From contig JBBSVM010000005.1 of assembly GCA_038046785.1 (NCBI GenBank), forward strand, positions 124,001 through 188,000: 64,000 nucleotides of DNA, given 5' to 3'. Both the position numbers and the translations under genes were made by a program. Numbering within the stretch: position 1 is the stretch's first letter; each line of letters begins with the position of its first letter. The notes beneath the pieces were generated by a model. It did no database searches, was not told the DNA's origin, and worked only from the letters and a program-made list of their open reading frames with translations. This stretch comes from JAHFTW01 sp038046785. GTDB taxonomy: Archaea > Thermoplasmatota > E2 > JACPAO01 > JAHFTW01. Below are positions 9,210 through 16,545 of this stretch, piece by piece.

Positions 9210-9318
9210 CCCGAATGGACTGACGAGGACGTTCGGTTATAGCGGTTGTCTCTGGGGCCCCTTCTGGTCCGAGAACCCTGAACCGGTCAAGCCAATGGCA
9301 CGAAAGGAACGAATCGCC

Positions 9319-9576
9319 TCAGCGTCGCGCGTAGCCGCCGGTCTCCGACTTGACGTAATGCCAGCCGAGCGCGCCAAGCGCAAGGAAGACCAGCGGGTAG
9401 GTGCCGTAGCGCAGAAGTCCGAGCAGAAGTTCCGACTGCTCACGGTTCAGGTCGCCCTGCGCGGCGTGGGCGGCCACCGATGCGAGCAGGAAGGCGAGAA
9501 ACGAAGCAAAGCAGACGGCGAGCGCCGCGACGAAGGTGTCCCAGGCGCGCCACGGACGCTTCGCCGCTGCAGGCAT
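9319..9576 (-). CDS. Small two-helix membrane protein
   Basis: An 85-aa protein with two hydrophobic segments (about 14-38 and 55-72) joined by a polar loop (AAQGDLNREQ). No family is recognised. Its ATG lies five bases after the stop of the arginine decarboxylase gene, so it is probably the last gene of that transcript. The remaining 109 bases to the divergently placed transporter promoter hold no other gene. Confidence 0.6.
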   Translation of the reverse strand: MPAAAKRPWRAWDTFVAALAVCFASFLAFLLASVAAHAAQGDLNREQSELLLGLLRYGTYPLVFLALGALGWHYVKSETGGYARR

Positions 9577-9581
9577 CGCCG

Positions 9582-11495
9582 TCAAACGGCGGGCTCCAGG
9601 TAGGTGGAGCGGTCGATGAGGCCGACGAACTCGTCCACCATGTCGCGCGCCGTCGCAGCGGAGATCTTGCCGCCATCCTTGAGCCGCTTGATGCGGTCCT
9701 TGAGGGAGTCCTTCATGTCGGCGGGGTTGTAGCGCACCCAGCGCAGCATGTCGGCGACCTTGCTGCCCGGCGTGAGCCGCGTCACGGTCCATTTGCCCTT
9801 GGCGTCGGTCTCAATCCACGCTTCGTTGGTCTCGCCGAACAGGTTGTGGTAGTCCCCGAGCGTGTCCTGGTAGGCGCCGACGAGCGCCATGGCGAGGTAG
9901 TAGGGCTCGCCCTTGCGCAGTTTGTGCGTCTGCAGGCTCGGCTGGGTCCCTTCCGGGTTGATGAAGCGGCGAATCTCGCCGTCCGAGTCGCAGGTGATGT
10001 CGGCGAGCGTGGTCACTTCCTGCGGCTTCTCGCGTAGGCGATGAATCGGCAGGATGGGGAACTGCTGCTTGACGCCCCAGACGTCGGGCAGCGACTGGAA
10101 GAGCGAGAAGTTGCACACCAGTTTCTGCGAGCCGAGAGCGTTGGCCTGCTCGAACTCCTCGGATTCGGTCTCATCCTCGTCCTTGAGGATGTCGCGCACC
10201 TTGCCGAGGATGGCGCGGAAGCATGCCTCGGCGCGGCCGAGCGCCTCGAGGTTGAGGTGGCCAAGGTCGAAGAGGTTCTGCAGGTCCTCGCGGTACTGGA
10301 TGGAGTCGTGGAACCCCTCGAAGACGGTCTTCGAGGAGATGGTGCGGTAGGTGTCGAAGAGGTTCCACAGCGAGGTGGGATCGTCGTCGTGCGCGCCGTC
10401 CGGGTCCGGCTCGATCTCGAGGTAGGGGACGCGGCGCACGACATCGACGACCAGCATGGCGTGGTGCGAGACCACGGCGCGGCCCGACTCGTTGATGATG
10501 TGCGGGACAGGAACGCCCGCCTCCTCGCAGACGTCCTTCAGCTGGGCGACGATGCTGGAAGCGTACTCCTCCATCGAGTAGTTGGCGGAGTTGCTGCCGG
10601 TGGAGCCGGAGCCGTCGTAGTCCACGGCCATGCCGCCGCCAACGTCGACGTACTTGAGCGGCACGCCCATCTTGCGCATCTCGGCGTAGATGCGGCCCGC
10701 TTCGCGCACGCCCTGCGTGATGCGGCGGATGTCGCTGATTTGCGAGCCGATGTGGAAGTGAATCTGCTGCAGGCGGTCGAGGAGGCCCTCCTCGCGCAGG
10801 CGGTCCACGGCGTAGAGAACCTCGGGGATGGTGAGACCGAACTTGCTGCGCTCGCCGCCCGACAGCGCCCACTTGCCGGGCGCCTTGCTGCGCAGCTTCA
10901 GGCGAATGCCGAGGATGGGCTTGCGCTCTGCCTGCTGCATCAGCGGGGCGAGAATGTCCAGTTCGCCCACTTCGTCGAGAACAATGATGACCTCGTCCTT
11001 GAACTGCGTCGCATGGCAGGCCGCCTCGAGGAAGGCGCGGTCCTTGTAGCCGTTGACGACGAGGAGCGACTTGCGGTTGGGGTCCATCGTAATGGCGGCC
11101 ACCAGCTCCGCCTTGGAGCCGACTTCGAGGCCGTACTTCCACTTGCGGCCCGACTGCGCCAGCGTCTTGACAACTTCTTGGCGCTGGTTCACCTTGATGG
11201 GAAAGACGCCGCGGTAGTCGACGCCCTTGAGCTTGTTGTCCTTGAGCGCCTTCTCGAAAGCGGAGTTGAGGCGGTCCACGCGGTGCTGAAGAATCTGCGG
11301 GAAGCGCAGCGTGATGGGGGTGGCGGTGCCCTGCGCGCGCAGCTCCTGCGTCACTTTGTGCAGGTCCACCTCGGGGCCGTCCGGCCCGAGCGGAAGGACC
11401 GCCAAGGTGCCGGCGCCGGTGACGCGGTAGTAGCCGTCTGCCCAACCGGCGACGGAGTAGGTCTCCTCGGCCTCGCGGACCGTGAAGTGTGCCAC
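9582..11495 (-). CDS. speA: Biosynthetic arginine decarboxylase (SpeA-type, PLP fold III)
   Basis: Converts arginine to agmatine, the first step of polyamine synthesis and, in archaea, a precursor for tRNA agmatidine. It is full length (637 aa) and shows the PLP lysine in FPIKVNQ (Lys101), the LEVGSKAEL block, the HFHIGSQ motif, the GGGMAVDYDG loop and the C-terminal catalytic region NFSLFQSLPD. The GTG at 11495 lies about 28 nt after a TCTTAAGAC box, suggesting a leaderless message. Most characterised archaea use a pyruvoyl-type arginine decarboxylase, so this bacterial-type enzyme is notable and may have been acquired by transfer. Confidence 0.95.
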   Translation of the reverse strand: MAHFTVREAEETYSVAGWADGYYRVTGAGTLAVLPLGPDGPEVDLHKVTQELRAQGTATPITLRFPQILQHRVDRLNSAFEKALKDNKLKGVDYRGVFPIKVNQRQEVVKTLAQSGRKWKYGLEVGSKAELVAAITMDPNRKSLLVVNGYKDRAFLEAACHATQFKDEVIIVLDEVGELDILAPLMQQAERKPILGIRLKLRSKAPGKWALSGGERSKFGLTIPEVLYAVDRLREEGLLDRLQQIHFHIGSQISDIRRITQGVREAGRIYAEMRKMGVPLKYVDVGGGMAVDYDGSGSTGSNSANYSMEEYASSIVAQLKDVCEEAGVPVPHIINESGRAVVSHHAMLVVDVVRRVPYLEIEPDPDGAHDDDPTSLWNLFDTYRTISSKTVFEGFHDSIQYREDLQNLFDLGHLNLEALGRAEACFRAILGKVRDILKDEDETESEEFEQANALGSQKLVCNFSLFQSLPDVWGVKQQFPILPIHRLREKPQEVTTLADITCDSDGEIRRFINPEGTQPSLQTHKLRKGEPYYLAMALVGAYQDTLGDYHNLFGETNEAWIETDAKGKWTVTRLTPGSKVADMLRWVRYNPADMKDSLKDRIKRLKDGGKISAATARDMVDEFVGLIDRSTYLEPAV

Positions 11496-11570
11496 GAAAC
11501 CGACGAGGCAGGTTCTTGTCTTAAGAGGATGCCCAGGAGAGATTCCCGGGTTGATGCAGCGGCCGTTTTC

Positions 11571-12068
11571 CTACTCGGACCCGCCCGGGGTCGGCGTCGC
11601 GAGTTCCTGGCGGAAGACGACGCGGTAGTCGGTGAAACCAAGCGTCTTGTAGATGGCCTGTGCGTCCTTGTTGGATTCGAAGAGCTGGACGTCGATGGCG
11701 GTGATGCCCTCGGTCTTGGACCACTTCTGCAGCTCCGCCATGAACTGCTTGAGGATGCCCTGGCCGCGGTGCGATTCCGACACGAAGGCGTCGGAGAGGT
11801 AGGCGACCTTGGTGTGGCGGTAGATGGGGGGGCGGCGCTGCTTCGAGGCGATGACGTAGCCGACCAACTCCTTGCCCTCTTCGGCGACGAGCGTGAGGGT
11901 GTCCTTGCGTTGCAGGAGGCCGGTGGCGTAGCCGAAGAAGTAGTCCGCCGCGTCCGCGTTGAGGATCTTCGACTGCGTCATTCCCTCGCGCAGGCGGGCG
12001 AACTCTTTCCACAGCGCGCAGATGCCGTCGATGTCGTCCTCCGCCAGCTTCCGGATGCGCGCTGCCAC
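11571..12068 (-). CDS. GNAT-family N-acetyltransferase
   Basis: Acetyl-CoA-dependent acetyltransferase of 165 aa. It opens IRKLAEDDIDGICALW, and has the acetyl-CoA loop SESHRGQGILKQFM (R-G-Q-G-I) and the terminal strand pattern with AIYKTLGFTDYRVVF, all typical of GNAT. The substrate cannot be inferred. The GTG at 12068 is preferred because an ACTTAAG box lies 27 nt upstream and the GNAT fold begins immediately; a GTG at 12122 would place the TATA box inside the gene. It is upstream of speA on the same strand, with 75 bp between. Confidence 0.82.
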   Translation of the reverse strand: MAARIRKLAEDDIDGICALWKEFARLREGMTQSKILNADAADYFFGYATGLLQRKDTLTLVAEEGKELVGYVIASKQRRPPIYRHTKVAYLSDAFVSESHRGQGILKQFMAELQKWSKTEGITAIDVQLFESNKDAQAIYKTLGFTDYRVVFRQELATPTPGGSE

Positions 12069-12091
12069 GCCCTCGCCGACGTGGGAACCCC

Positions 12092-12098
12092 ACTTAAG
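12092..12098 (-). promoter_or_regulatory. TATA box of the GNAT gene
   Basis: CTTAAGT on the minus strand, centred about 27 nt before the GTG at 12068. The spacing matches leaderless archaeal promoters and decides the start codon. Confidence 0.55.
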
Positions 12099-12212
12099 CG
12101 GCAGCGAAACGGCTCCCGCCACGACCCGGACCTGTTCGGGTTTCGGGCCGATTTTTCAGCATTCTGCTCGACACCATGAAATAGGACGTCGTATCCAGCC
12201 GTTCTGAGTCCC

Positions 12213-12461
12213 ATGGAGGAACAGCTCGCCCGCGTTGAAGTTCGCCGCAACCCGACCGGAACTTTCTCGGCCGTCATCTGGACCGAGACGGAAGGCGACA
12301 AGGAGCTCACCGCGCGCAGCCTCGAGGCGCTGTTCAAGGAGATGACCATGGACCTCGACTTCGCCGTTGGCGAGCACTCGCGCAAGGACCGCGGCGTCGA
12401 GTTCTCCGCTGAGGAAGAGTTCGAGAACCTCCAATATGCTCAGGAAAATGAGGGATACTAG
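12213..12461 (+). CDS. Small acidic hypothetical protein
   Basis: An 82-aa protein, acidic in its C-terminal half (SAEEEFENLQYAQENEG), with a beta-rich first half (RVEVRRNPTGTFSAVIWTE). No family is recognised and there is no membrane segment or cysteine. It starts at the ATG at 12213, about 30 nt after an AT-rich GAAATAGG stretch. It overlaps the next cysteine-rich gene by 26 bp (14 bp if that gene starts at 12448), so the two are likely expressed together. Confidence 0.6.
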   Translation: MEEQLARVEVRRNPTGTFSAVIWTETEGDKELTARSLEALFKEMTMDLDFAVGEHSRKDRGVEFSAEEEFENLQYAQENEGY

Positions 12462-12978
12462 TTCCCTTCCCATCCTCAACAACGAGGACCTGGAGACCTG
12501 CCGCCGCTGCGGCGGCCAATGCTGCAAGACGCTGCCGGGGGCGTACCTTCCGGGCCAATTGACCGACGCCGAACTGCGCGACGGCATCGCGTCGGGTCGC
12601 CTGGTCCTCGCCTGGTGGGATGGCGACCCGCGCCCTGACCGCAACTGCTTCGACGCCGACTGTGACGGCTCCTGCGAGCGCTGCGTGGCTCCCGATCGGC
12701 TGCGCCGCGCCTACTACGTTCGGCCCCGCAACACAAATTCGAAACCGGGCCCGTTCGATGGCTCCGCCGGCGGCGTCTGCACGCTGCTCGGGCCGTCGGG
12801 CTGCACGTTGACGTTTGAGAAGCGCCCGTCAGGATGCCAGAACCTGCTGGTCAACCGCGCCGATCCTGGCAACTGCCACGATTACGCTGTGCCGACGCGG
12901 AGCTTCAAGCATTACGCGGCGTTGGCGTGGGTGCCGCACCAGGAAACTTTGCTGAAATTTGCGGCAAAATCAGAGTGA
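12436..12978 (+). CDS. YkgJ-like cysteine-cluster protein
   Basis: A 180-aa protein with many cysteines, beginning CRRCGGQCCK and continuing with a CDGSCERC pair, a C-T-L-L-G-P-S-G-C segment and a final GCQNLL...NCHDY. The C-x2-C-x3-CC opening and later C-x7-C match the YkgJ/CxxCxxCC family of predicted zinc or iron-sulfur binders, whose function is unsettled. The ATG at 12436 is used; one at 12448 is equally possible. Its stop abuts the tail of a four-hairpin element read from the opposite strand. Confidence 0.72.
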   Translation: MLRKMRDTSSLPILNNEDLETCRRCGGQCCKTLPGAYLPGQLTDAELRDGIASGRLVLAWWDGDPRPDRNCFDADCDGSCERCVAPDRLRRAYYVRPRNTNSKPGPFDGSAGGVCTLLGPSGCTLTFEKRPSGCQNLLVNRADPGNCHDYAVPTRSFKHYAALAWVPHQETLLKFAAKSE

Positions 12979-13128
12979 GGGGCGGCCGCAGGCCGCCCGT
13001 CCAGGGCCTCATGGGCGCTCGCGGCGAGCGAGCGCCCGTGCGTCTGACGAGGGGCCTGGGGCCCGTAGGGCCCCAGAAAAGACCCTCCGCTAAACGAGGT
13101 CCGAGCGGAGCGAGGACCCGTTTAGCGG
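12975..13128 (-). other. Four-hairpin 3' element, copy 2 (after DEAD-box helicase)
   Basis: On the minus strand, starting at the helicase stop codon: hairpin 13128-13119/13096-13087 (10 bp, extended by 5 bp after a bulged base), then 13076-13068/13064-13056 (9 bp, loop TAC), 13037-13028/13022-13013 (10 bp) and 12998-12991/12987-12980 (8 bp, loop TGC), ending in CCCCTCAC. Order, linkers and tail match the element after the thermosome gene. In the second and fourth stems one pair differs in a compensatory way (C-G to T-A, and T-A to C-G). Confidence 0.75.
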
Positions 13129-14681
13129 CGGCCGACCTTGAATTTCCAGTCCGCGGCGAGCATCGGCATGATGCGGCGGGTGCGGAACTGGGCGCGGTGG
13201 AGCGCTCCGACCAGGCGGGTCGCCTCCGCTTCGGGAATCTCCACCATCGTGATGTGGGGCAGGATGTCGATGCGGCCGATGGAGTTGGAGGCGAGGCCGC
13301 CCTCGTTGACCAGCATTCCCATGGCGTCGCCGGGGCGGAAGCCGTCCACGGAGCCCACCTTGAGCGAGAGCGCGACCGTGGTCTGGCGCATCGCTTCATC
13401 GGGTGCCGTGACGGTGCCGGCGGGCACGACGGGCGCGAGGAGTTTCTGCAGGGCGCGCAGCGCCACGGCGCGCGCGTCGAGTCCGGCCTTTTCGGCTTCC
13501 GCGAGGACGGCGGTGGCCTGGACGCCCGGCTCGATGTCTTTGAGCGTGGCCAAGACGCGCTGCGCCTGAGCCGCCGCCATCGTGACGTCGTCGGGGACGC
13601 GGTAGAATTCCAGGCGGCCGGCCACGCGCTCGACGCTGCGCAGGACGCGCTCGCCGTTGGGGCCGAGAATTAGGATGGAGCGGCCGCTGCGACCCGCCCG
13701 GCCGGTGCGGCCGGTGCGGTGGATGTAGGTGTCCACGTCGGGGGCGGCGTCATCGTGCAGCACCAGCTCGATGTCCTCGACGTCGAGACCGCGCGCCGCG
13801 ACGTCGGTGGCAACAAGGAGTCGGGTGCGGCCGGCGCGCACGCGCTGCATGGCGGCGTCGCGCACGCGCTGGTCCATGCCGCCGTGCAGAACTTCGGGGC
13901 TGAGGTTGCGCAGCGCCTCGCCAAGCGCCTCGACTCGCTCGCGGGTGCGGCAGAACAGGAGGGCCACCTTGGGCTGCTCGATGGCGAGGATGCGGCGAAT
14001 CGCCTCGGTGCGCTCCTGGTTCGGCACGACGGCGTAGAGCTGCTTGACGGCGGCGGCAGTGGCGCCGCGAGCACCGGCTCGGATGGTGACGGGGTTGCTG
14101 AGCGCTTTGCGCGCCAGGTTGTCCACGACGGGGGCAAGCGTCGCGGTGAAGAGCATGGTCTGGCGCGGCGTCGGAAGGGCCGCGACGATGGCTTCCAGCT
14201 CGTCGGCGAAGCCCATCGAGAGCATCTCGTCGGCCTCGTCGAGGACGAGAATTGCCATCGCGCCGAGGTCGAGCGTGCCACGGCCGAGGTGGTCCACGAT
14301 GCGGCCCGGCGTCGCGACCAGGATGGCTTCAGGGTGGTGCTTGATGGCGCGCACCTGCTCATGGAACGACGCTCCGCCAATCAGGCAGAGAACGTCAGCG
14401 GGGGAGCCTTTGGCGATGGCCTGCAGTTCGCGCTGCACCTGCTGCGCCAGCTCGCGCGTCGGACAGAGAACCAGGCCGCGCTTGCCGTTGCGGGCCGCCT
14501 CGACGAGTGGGATGCCGAACGCCGCTGTCTTGCCGGTGCCGGTCTGCGCCTGCGCCACAAGGTCGCGCCCCTCGAGAAGGAGCGGGATGGTCTCCGCTTG
14601 CACGGGGGTGGCCTCCTCGAATCCCATGGCCTCCAACGCGGACTGGACGGCGGGGCTGATGGGAAGTTCGGAGAAGCGCAT
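13122..14681 (-). CDS. DEAD-box RNA helicase with DbpA/CsdA-type RNA-binding tail
   Basis: ATP-dependent RNA helicase of 519 aa. Motifs in order are the Q-motif region (GFEEATPVQAETIP), AQTGTGKT, PTRELAQ, TPGR, LDEADEM, FTAT (in place of SAT), LLFCRTRERV, ARGLDVEDIELV and HRTGRTGRAG. Residues about 440-515 form an RRM-like C-terminal domain (VGSVDGFRPGD, LPHITMVEIPEAEA) as in DbpA/CsdA proteins, so a role in ribosome assembly or cold response is likely but inferred. The upstream CTTATACG box at 14729-14737 (minus) would give a leader of about 25 nt. The four-hairpin element begins at its stop codon. Confidence 0.93.
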   Translation of the reverse strand: MRFSELPISPAVQSALEAMGFEEATPVQAETIPLLLEGRDLVAQAQTGTGKTAAFGIPLVEAARNGKRGLVLCPTRELAQQVQRELQAIAKGSPADVLCLIGGASFHEQVRAIKHHPEAILVATPGRIVDHLGRGTLDLGAMAILVLDEADEMLSMGFADELEAIVAALPTPRQTMLFTATLAPVVDNLARKALSNPVTIRAGARGATAAAVKQLYAVVPNQERTEAIRRILAIEQPKVALLFCRTRERVEALGEALRNLSPEVLHGGMDQRVRDAAMQRVRAGRTRLLVATDVAARGLDVEDIELVLHDDAAPDVDTYIHRTGRTGRAGRSGRSILILGPNGERVLRSVERVAGRLEFYRVPDDVTMAAAQAQRVLATLKDIEPGVQATAVLAEAEKAGLDARAVALRALQKLLAPVVPAGTVTAPDEAMRQTTVALSLKVGSVDGFRPGDAMGMLVNEGGLASNSIGRIDILPHITMVEIPEAEATRLVGALHRAQFRTRRIMPMLAADWKFKVGRR

Positions 14682-14751
14682 GGAGACTCGATCGGGCGTT
14701 GCCCGGATGCTTCGCTATGGCTCCTGCGTATAAGGGTGAGCCTTCACGGTG

Positions 14752-16017
14752 CTACGGGAAAATACCGCGTTTCCGAACCGCGTCGGCGACGCGCTGCACG
14801 GCGAGCATGTAGGCGGCTTGGCGCATCGTGAGCGCCGAAATCTTGGTCTCGCGCAGCCAGATGTCGTGCACCTGGTGGAACGCCTTCGTCATGATCTCGT
14901 TGAGCTTCTCGTTGACTTCGGCTTCGGTCCAGAAAAACGACTGCAGGCCTTGCACCCACTCGAAGTAGCTCGCGGTGACGCCGCCGGCGTTGCAGAGGAC
15001 ATCGGGGATGACGAAAACGCCCTTCTTCAGCAGGATTTCGTCGGCTTCCGGCGTGGTGGGGCCGTTGGCTCCTTCGGCCAGAATCTTGCAGTCGATTTTG
15101 GGCGCGTTCTCCTTCGTGATGACCCCTTCGAGGGCGGCCGGGACGAGGACGTCCACCTTGAGCTCGAGGAGCTGGCTGTTGGTGATCTCCTTGGCGCCGG
15201 GGAACCCCTTCACGGAGCCGTTCTGCTTGATGTGCGCGGCGAGCTTCACGACGTCGAACCCTTTCGGGTCGTGGATGCCGCCGGAGACGTCGCTCACCGC
15301 GACAATCTTGCAGCCCAGTTCGGCCAGCAGCGGCGCGGAGTTGCCGCCGACGTTGCCGAAGCCCTGGATGGCGACGGTGGCGCCGGCCAGGTTGAGCTTG
15401 AGCACCTTGGCCGCCTCGCGCACACAGAACTGGATGCCGCGGCTGGTGGCCTTCTCGCGGCCCTCGGAGCCGCCGAGATCAACGGGCTTGCCGGTGACGA
15501 TGGCGGGGACCGCGTAGCCCTTGCCCATCGAGTAGGTGTCCATGAACCACGCCATGGTCTGCGCGTTCGTGTTGACGTCGGGGGCGGGGATGTCCTTCTG
15601 CTCACCGATGATGATGCTGATTTCCGAGAAGTAGCGGCGGGCGAGGCGTTCGAGCTCGGAGTCGGTGAGGTCCTTCGGGTTGACGATGACGCCGCCCTTG
15701 GCACCGCCGTAGGGAATGCCGACGACTGCACACTTCCAGGTCATCCACATCGCGAGCGCCTTGACCTCGTCGAGCGTGACGTTCTGGTGGAAGCGCACGC
15801 CGCCCTTGGCGGGGCCGCGCGCCATCGAGTGCTGCACGCGGTAGCCGGTGAACACCTGGATGGTGCCGTTGTCCATGCGGACGGGGAGGTAAACCTCGAG
15901 GCTGCGCATCGGGTGCTTGAGCACCTCATGCAGATTGGGGTCGAGTTTCATCCGCTTCGCGACGGTCTTGAGTTGCTCCAGAGCCATCTGGTACGGGTTC
16001 ACGCCGGCCTGCGCCAT
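14752..16017 (-). CDS. gdhA: Glutamate dehydrogenase
   Basis: Cytosolic enzyme interconverting glutamate and 2-oxoglutarate plus ammonia, 421 aa, the usual hexameric length. It shows the substrate region GPAKGGVRFH, the catalytic PYGGAKGGV, PAPDVNTN, the Rossmann motif GFGNVGG, LAEGANGPTTPEAD and the C-terminal NAGGVTASYFEWVQG. The coenzyme (NAD or NADP) is not certain. The ATG at 16017 lies 26 nt from the centre of a TATA box at 16040-16047, which also serves the divergent gene at 16070. Confidence 0.96.
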   Translation of the reverse strand: MAQAGVNPYQMALEQLKTVAKRMKLDPNLHEVLKHPMRSLEVYLPVRMDNGTIQVFTGYRVQHSMARGPAKGGVRFHQNVTLDEVKALAMWMTWKCAVVGIPYGGAKGGVIVNPKDLTDSELERLARRYFSEISIIIGEQKDIPAPDVNTNAQTMAWFMDTYSMGKGYAVPAIVTGKPVDLGGSEGREKATSRGIQFCVREAAKVLKLNLAGATVAIQGFGNVGGNSAPLLAELGCKIVAVSDVSGGIHDPKGFDVVKLAAHIKQNGSVKGFPGAKEITNSQLLELKVDVLVPAALEGVITKENAPKIDCKILAEGANGPTTPEADEILLKKGVFVIPDVLCNAGGVTASYFEWVQGLQSFFWTEAEVNEKLNEIMTKAFHQVHDIWLRETKISALTMRQAAYMLAVQRVADAVRKRGIFP

Positions 16018-16039
16018 CGAAGCGGGCGAAGGGGTGGTG

Positions 16040-16047
16040 CTATAAAT
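16040..16047. promoter_or_regulatory. Shared bidirectional TATA box
   Basis: CTATAAAT lies exactly midway between the gdhA start (16017, minus) and the GTG of the small membrane protein (16070, plus). From its centre at 16043.5 both first bases are 26.5 nt away, the distance expected for leaderless archaeal transcription in both directions. Confidence 0.6.
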
Positions 16048-16069
16048 CTGGAGGGAGGGTCGCCGAGGC

Positions 16070-16291
16070 GTGCTGGACCTGGACATCGCGTCGTGGGGGT
16101 TCGGCATCATCTTCCTCGACTGCCTCGCCGTCGTCTACACGGTCGGATTCTTCTGGTTCTATTTGCGTTTCCGCGCGGCCCACAAGCGGGCGCAGGCGAA
16201 GGGGGGCGACGCGGTGGTCGCCTACAACGTTCTGCTCAAAGGATTCCCCAACGGATTCTACGCGAAAATGCTTGGGCGCAAACCGCTCTGA
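16070..16291 (+). CDS. Small single-helix membrane protein
   Basis: A 73-aa protein with one hydrophobic helix (about 8-31) followed by a basic cytosolic tail (FRAAHKRAQAKGG) and a C-terminal amphipathic stretch ending MLGRKPL. No family is recognised. The GTG start at 16070 is supported by the TATA box 26 nt upstream, shared with divergent gdhA. That arrangement argues it is a real, co-regulated gene. Confidence 0.6.
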   Translation: MLDLDIASWGFGIIFLDCLAVVYTVGFFWFYLRFRAAHKRAQAKGGDAVVAYNVLLKGFPNGFYAKMLGRKPL

Positions 16292-16302
16292 GGGAGAGAG
16301 AA

Positions 16303-16327
16303 GTTCGAATCGAACCAAAGGTTCGAC
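16303..16327. repeat. GTTCGA triple half-site palindrome
   Basis: A perfect palindrome GTTCGA-A-TCGAAC (16303-16315) followed after five bases by a third half-site GTTCGAC (16321-16327). It lies in the 254-bp gap between the small membrane protein and the 3' end of leuS. It looks like a dimeric regulator site or a short hairpin. The rest of the gap, to 16545, holds no recognisable gene or tRNA. Confidence 0.4.
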
Positions 16328-16545
16328 TGAATTACCAGTAGACGTAGTCGTGCGTGTCTGTGCCGCAGCCGGGTCCGTTCATCCGTTCACCTTCGCCCCT
16401 TCATTGGAGGCCGGTTCTATTTGAAGAAGCTGGATTGTGTCCATGTCTGGGGATGCGCCGTCCGGGACGGGCCTGCGGCGATGCCCCGCCAGCGTTCCAT
16501 CTGAATTACGGGTTAAGCGGCTACCCAATGGTTTCAAATTGACGG

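Noticed and set aside
6516..9242. A 908-codon open frame on the plus strand opposite the RND transporter
   Set aside because: It is an antisense shadow in high-GC DNA: its composition is Asp/Glu/Gly/Val-rich with no domain, while the opposite strand encodes a clear transporter with paired proton-relay motifs.
10041..12179. A 712-codon plus-strand open frame opposite speA and the GNAT gene
   Set aside because: It spans two recognisable genes on the other strand, has no motif and low-complexity composition; the same applies to other long antisense frames, such as those opposite carB and the beta-helix lipoprotein.
16296..16345. Possible tRNA, from TTCGAATC and GGTTCGAC T-loop-like strings
   Set aside because: No acceptor or anticodon stems can be paired around these strings on either strand; they are better explained as half-sites of a palindrome.
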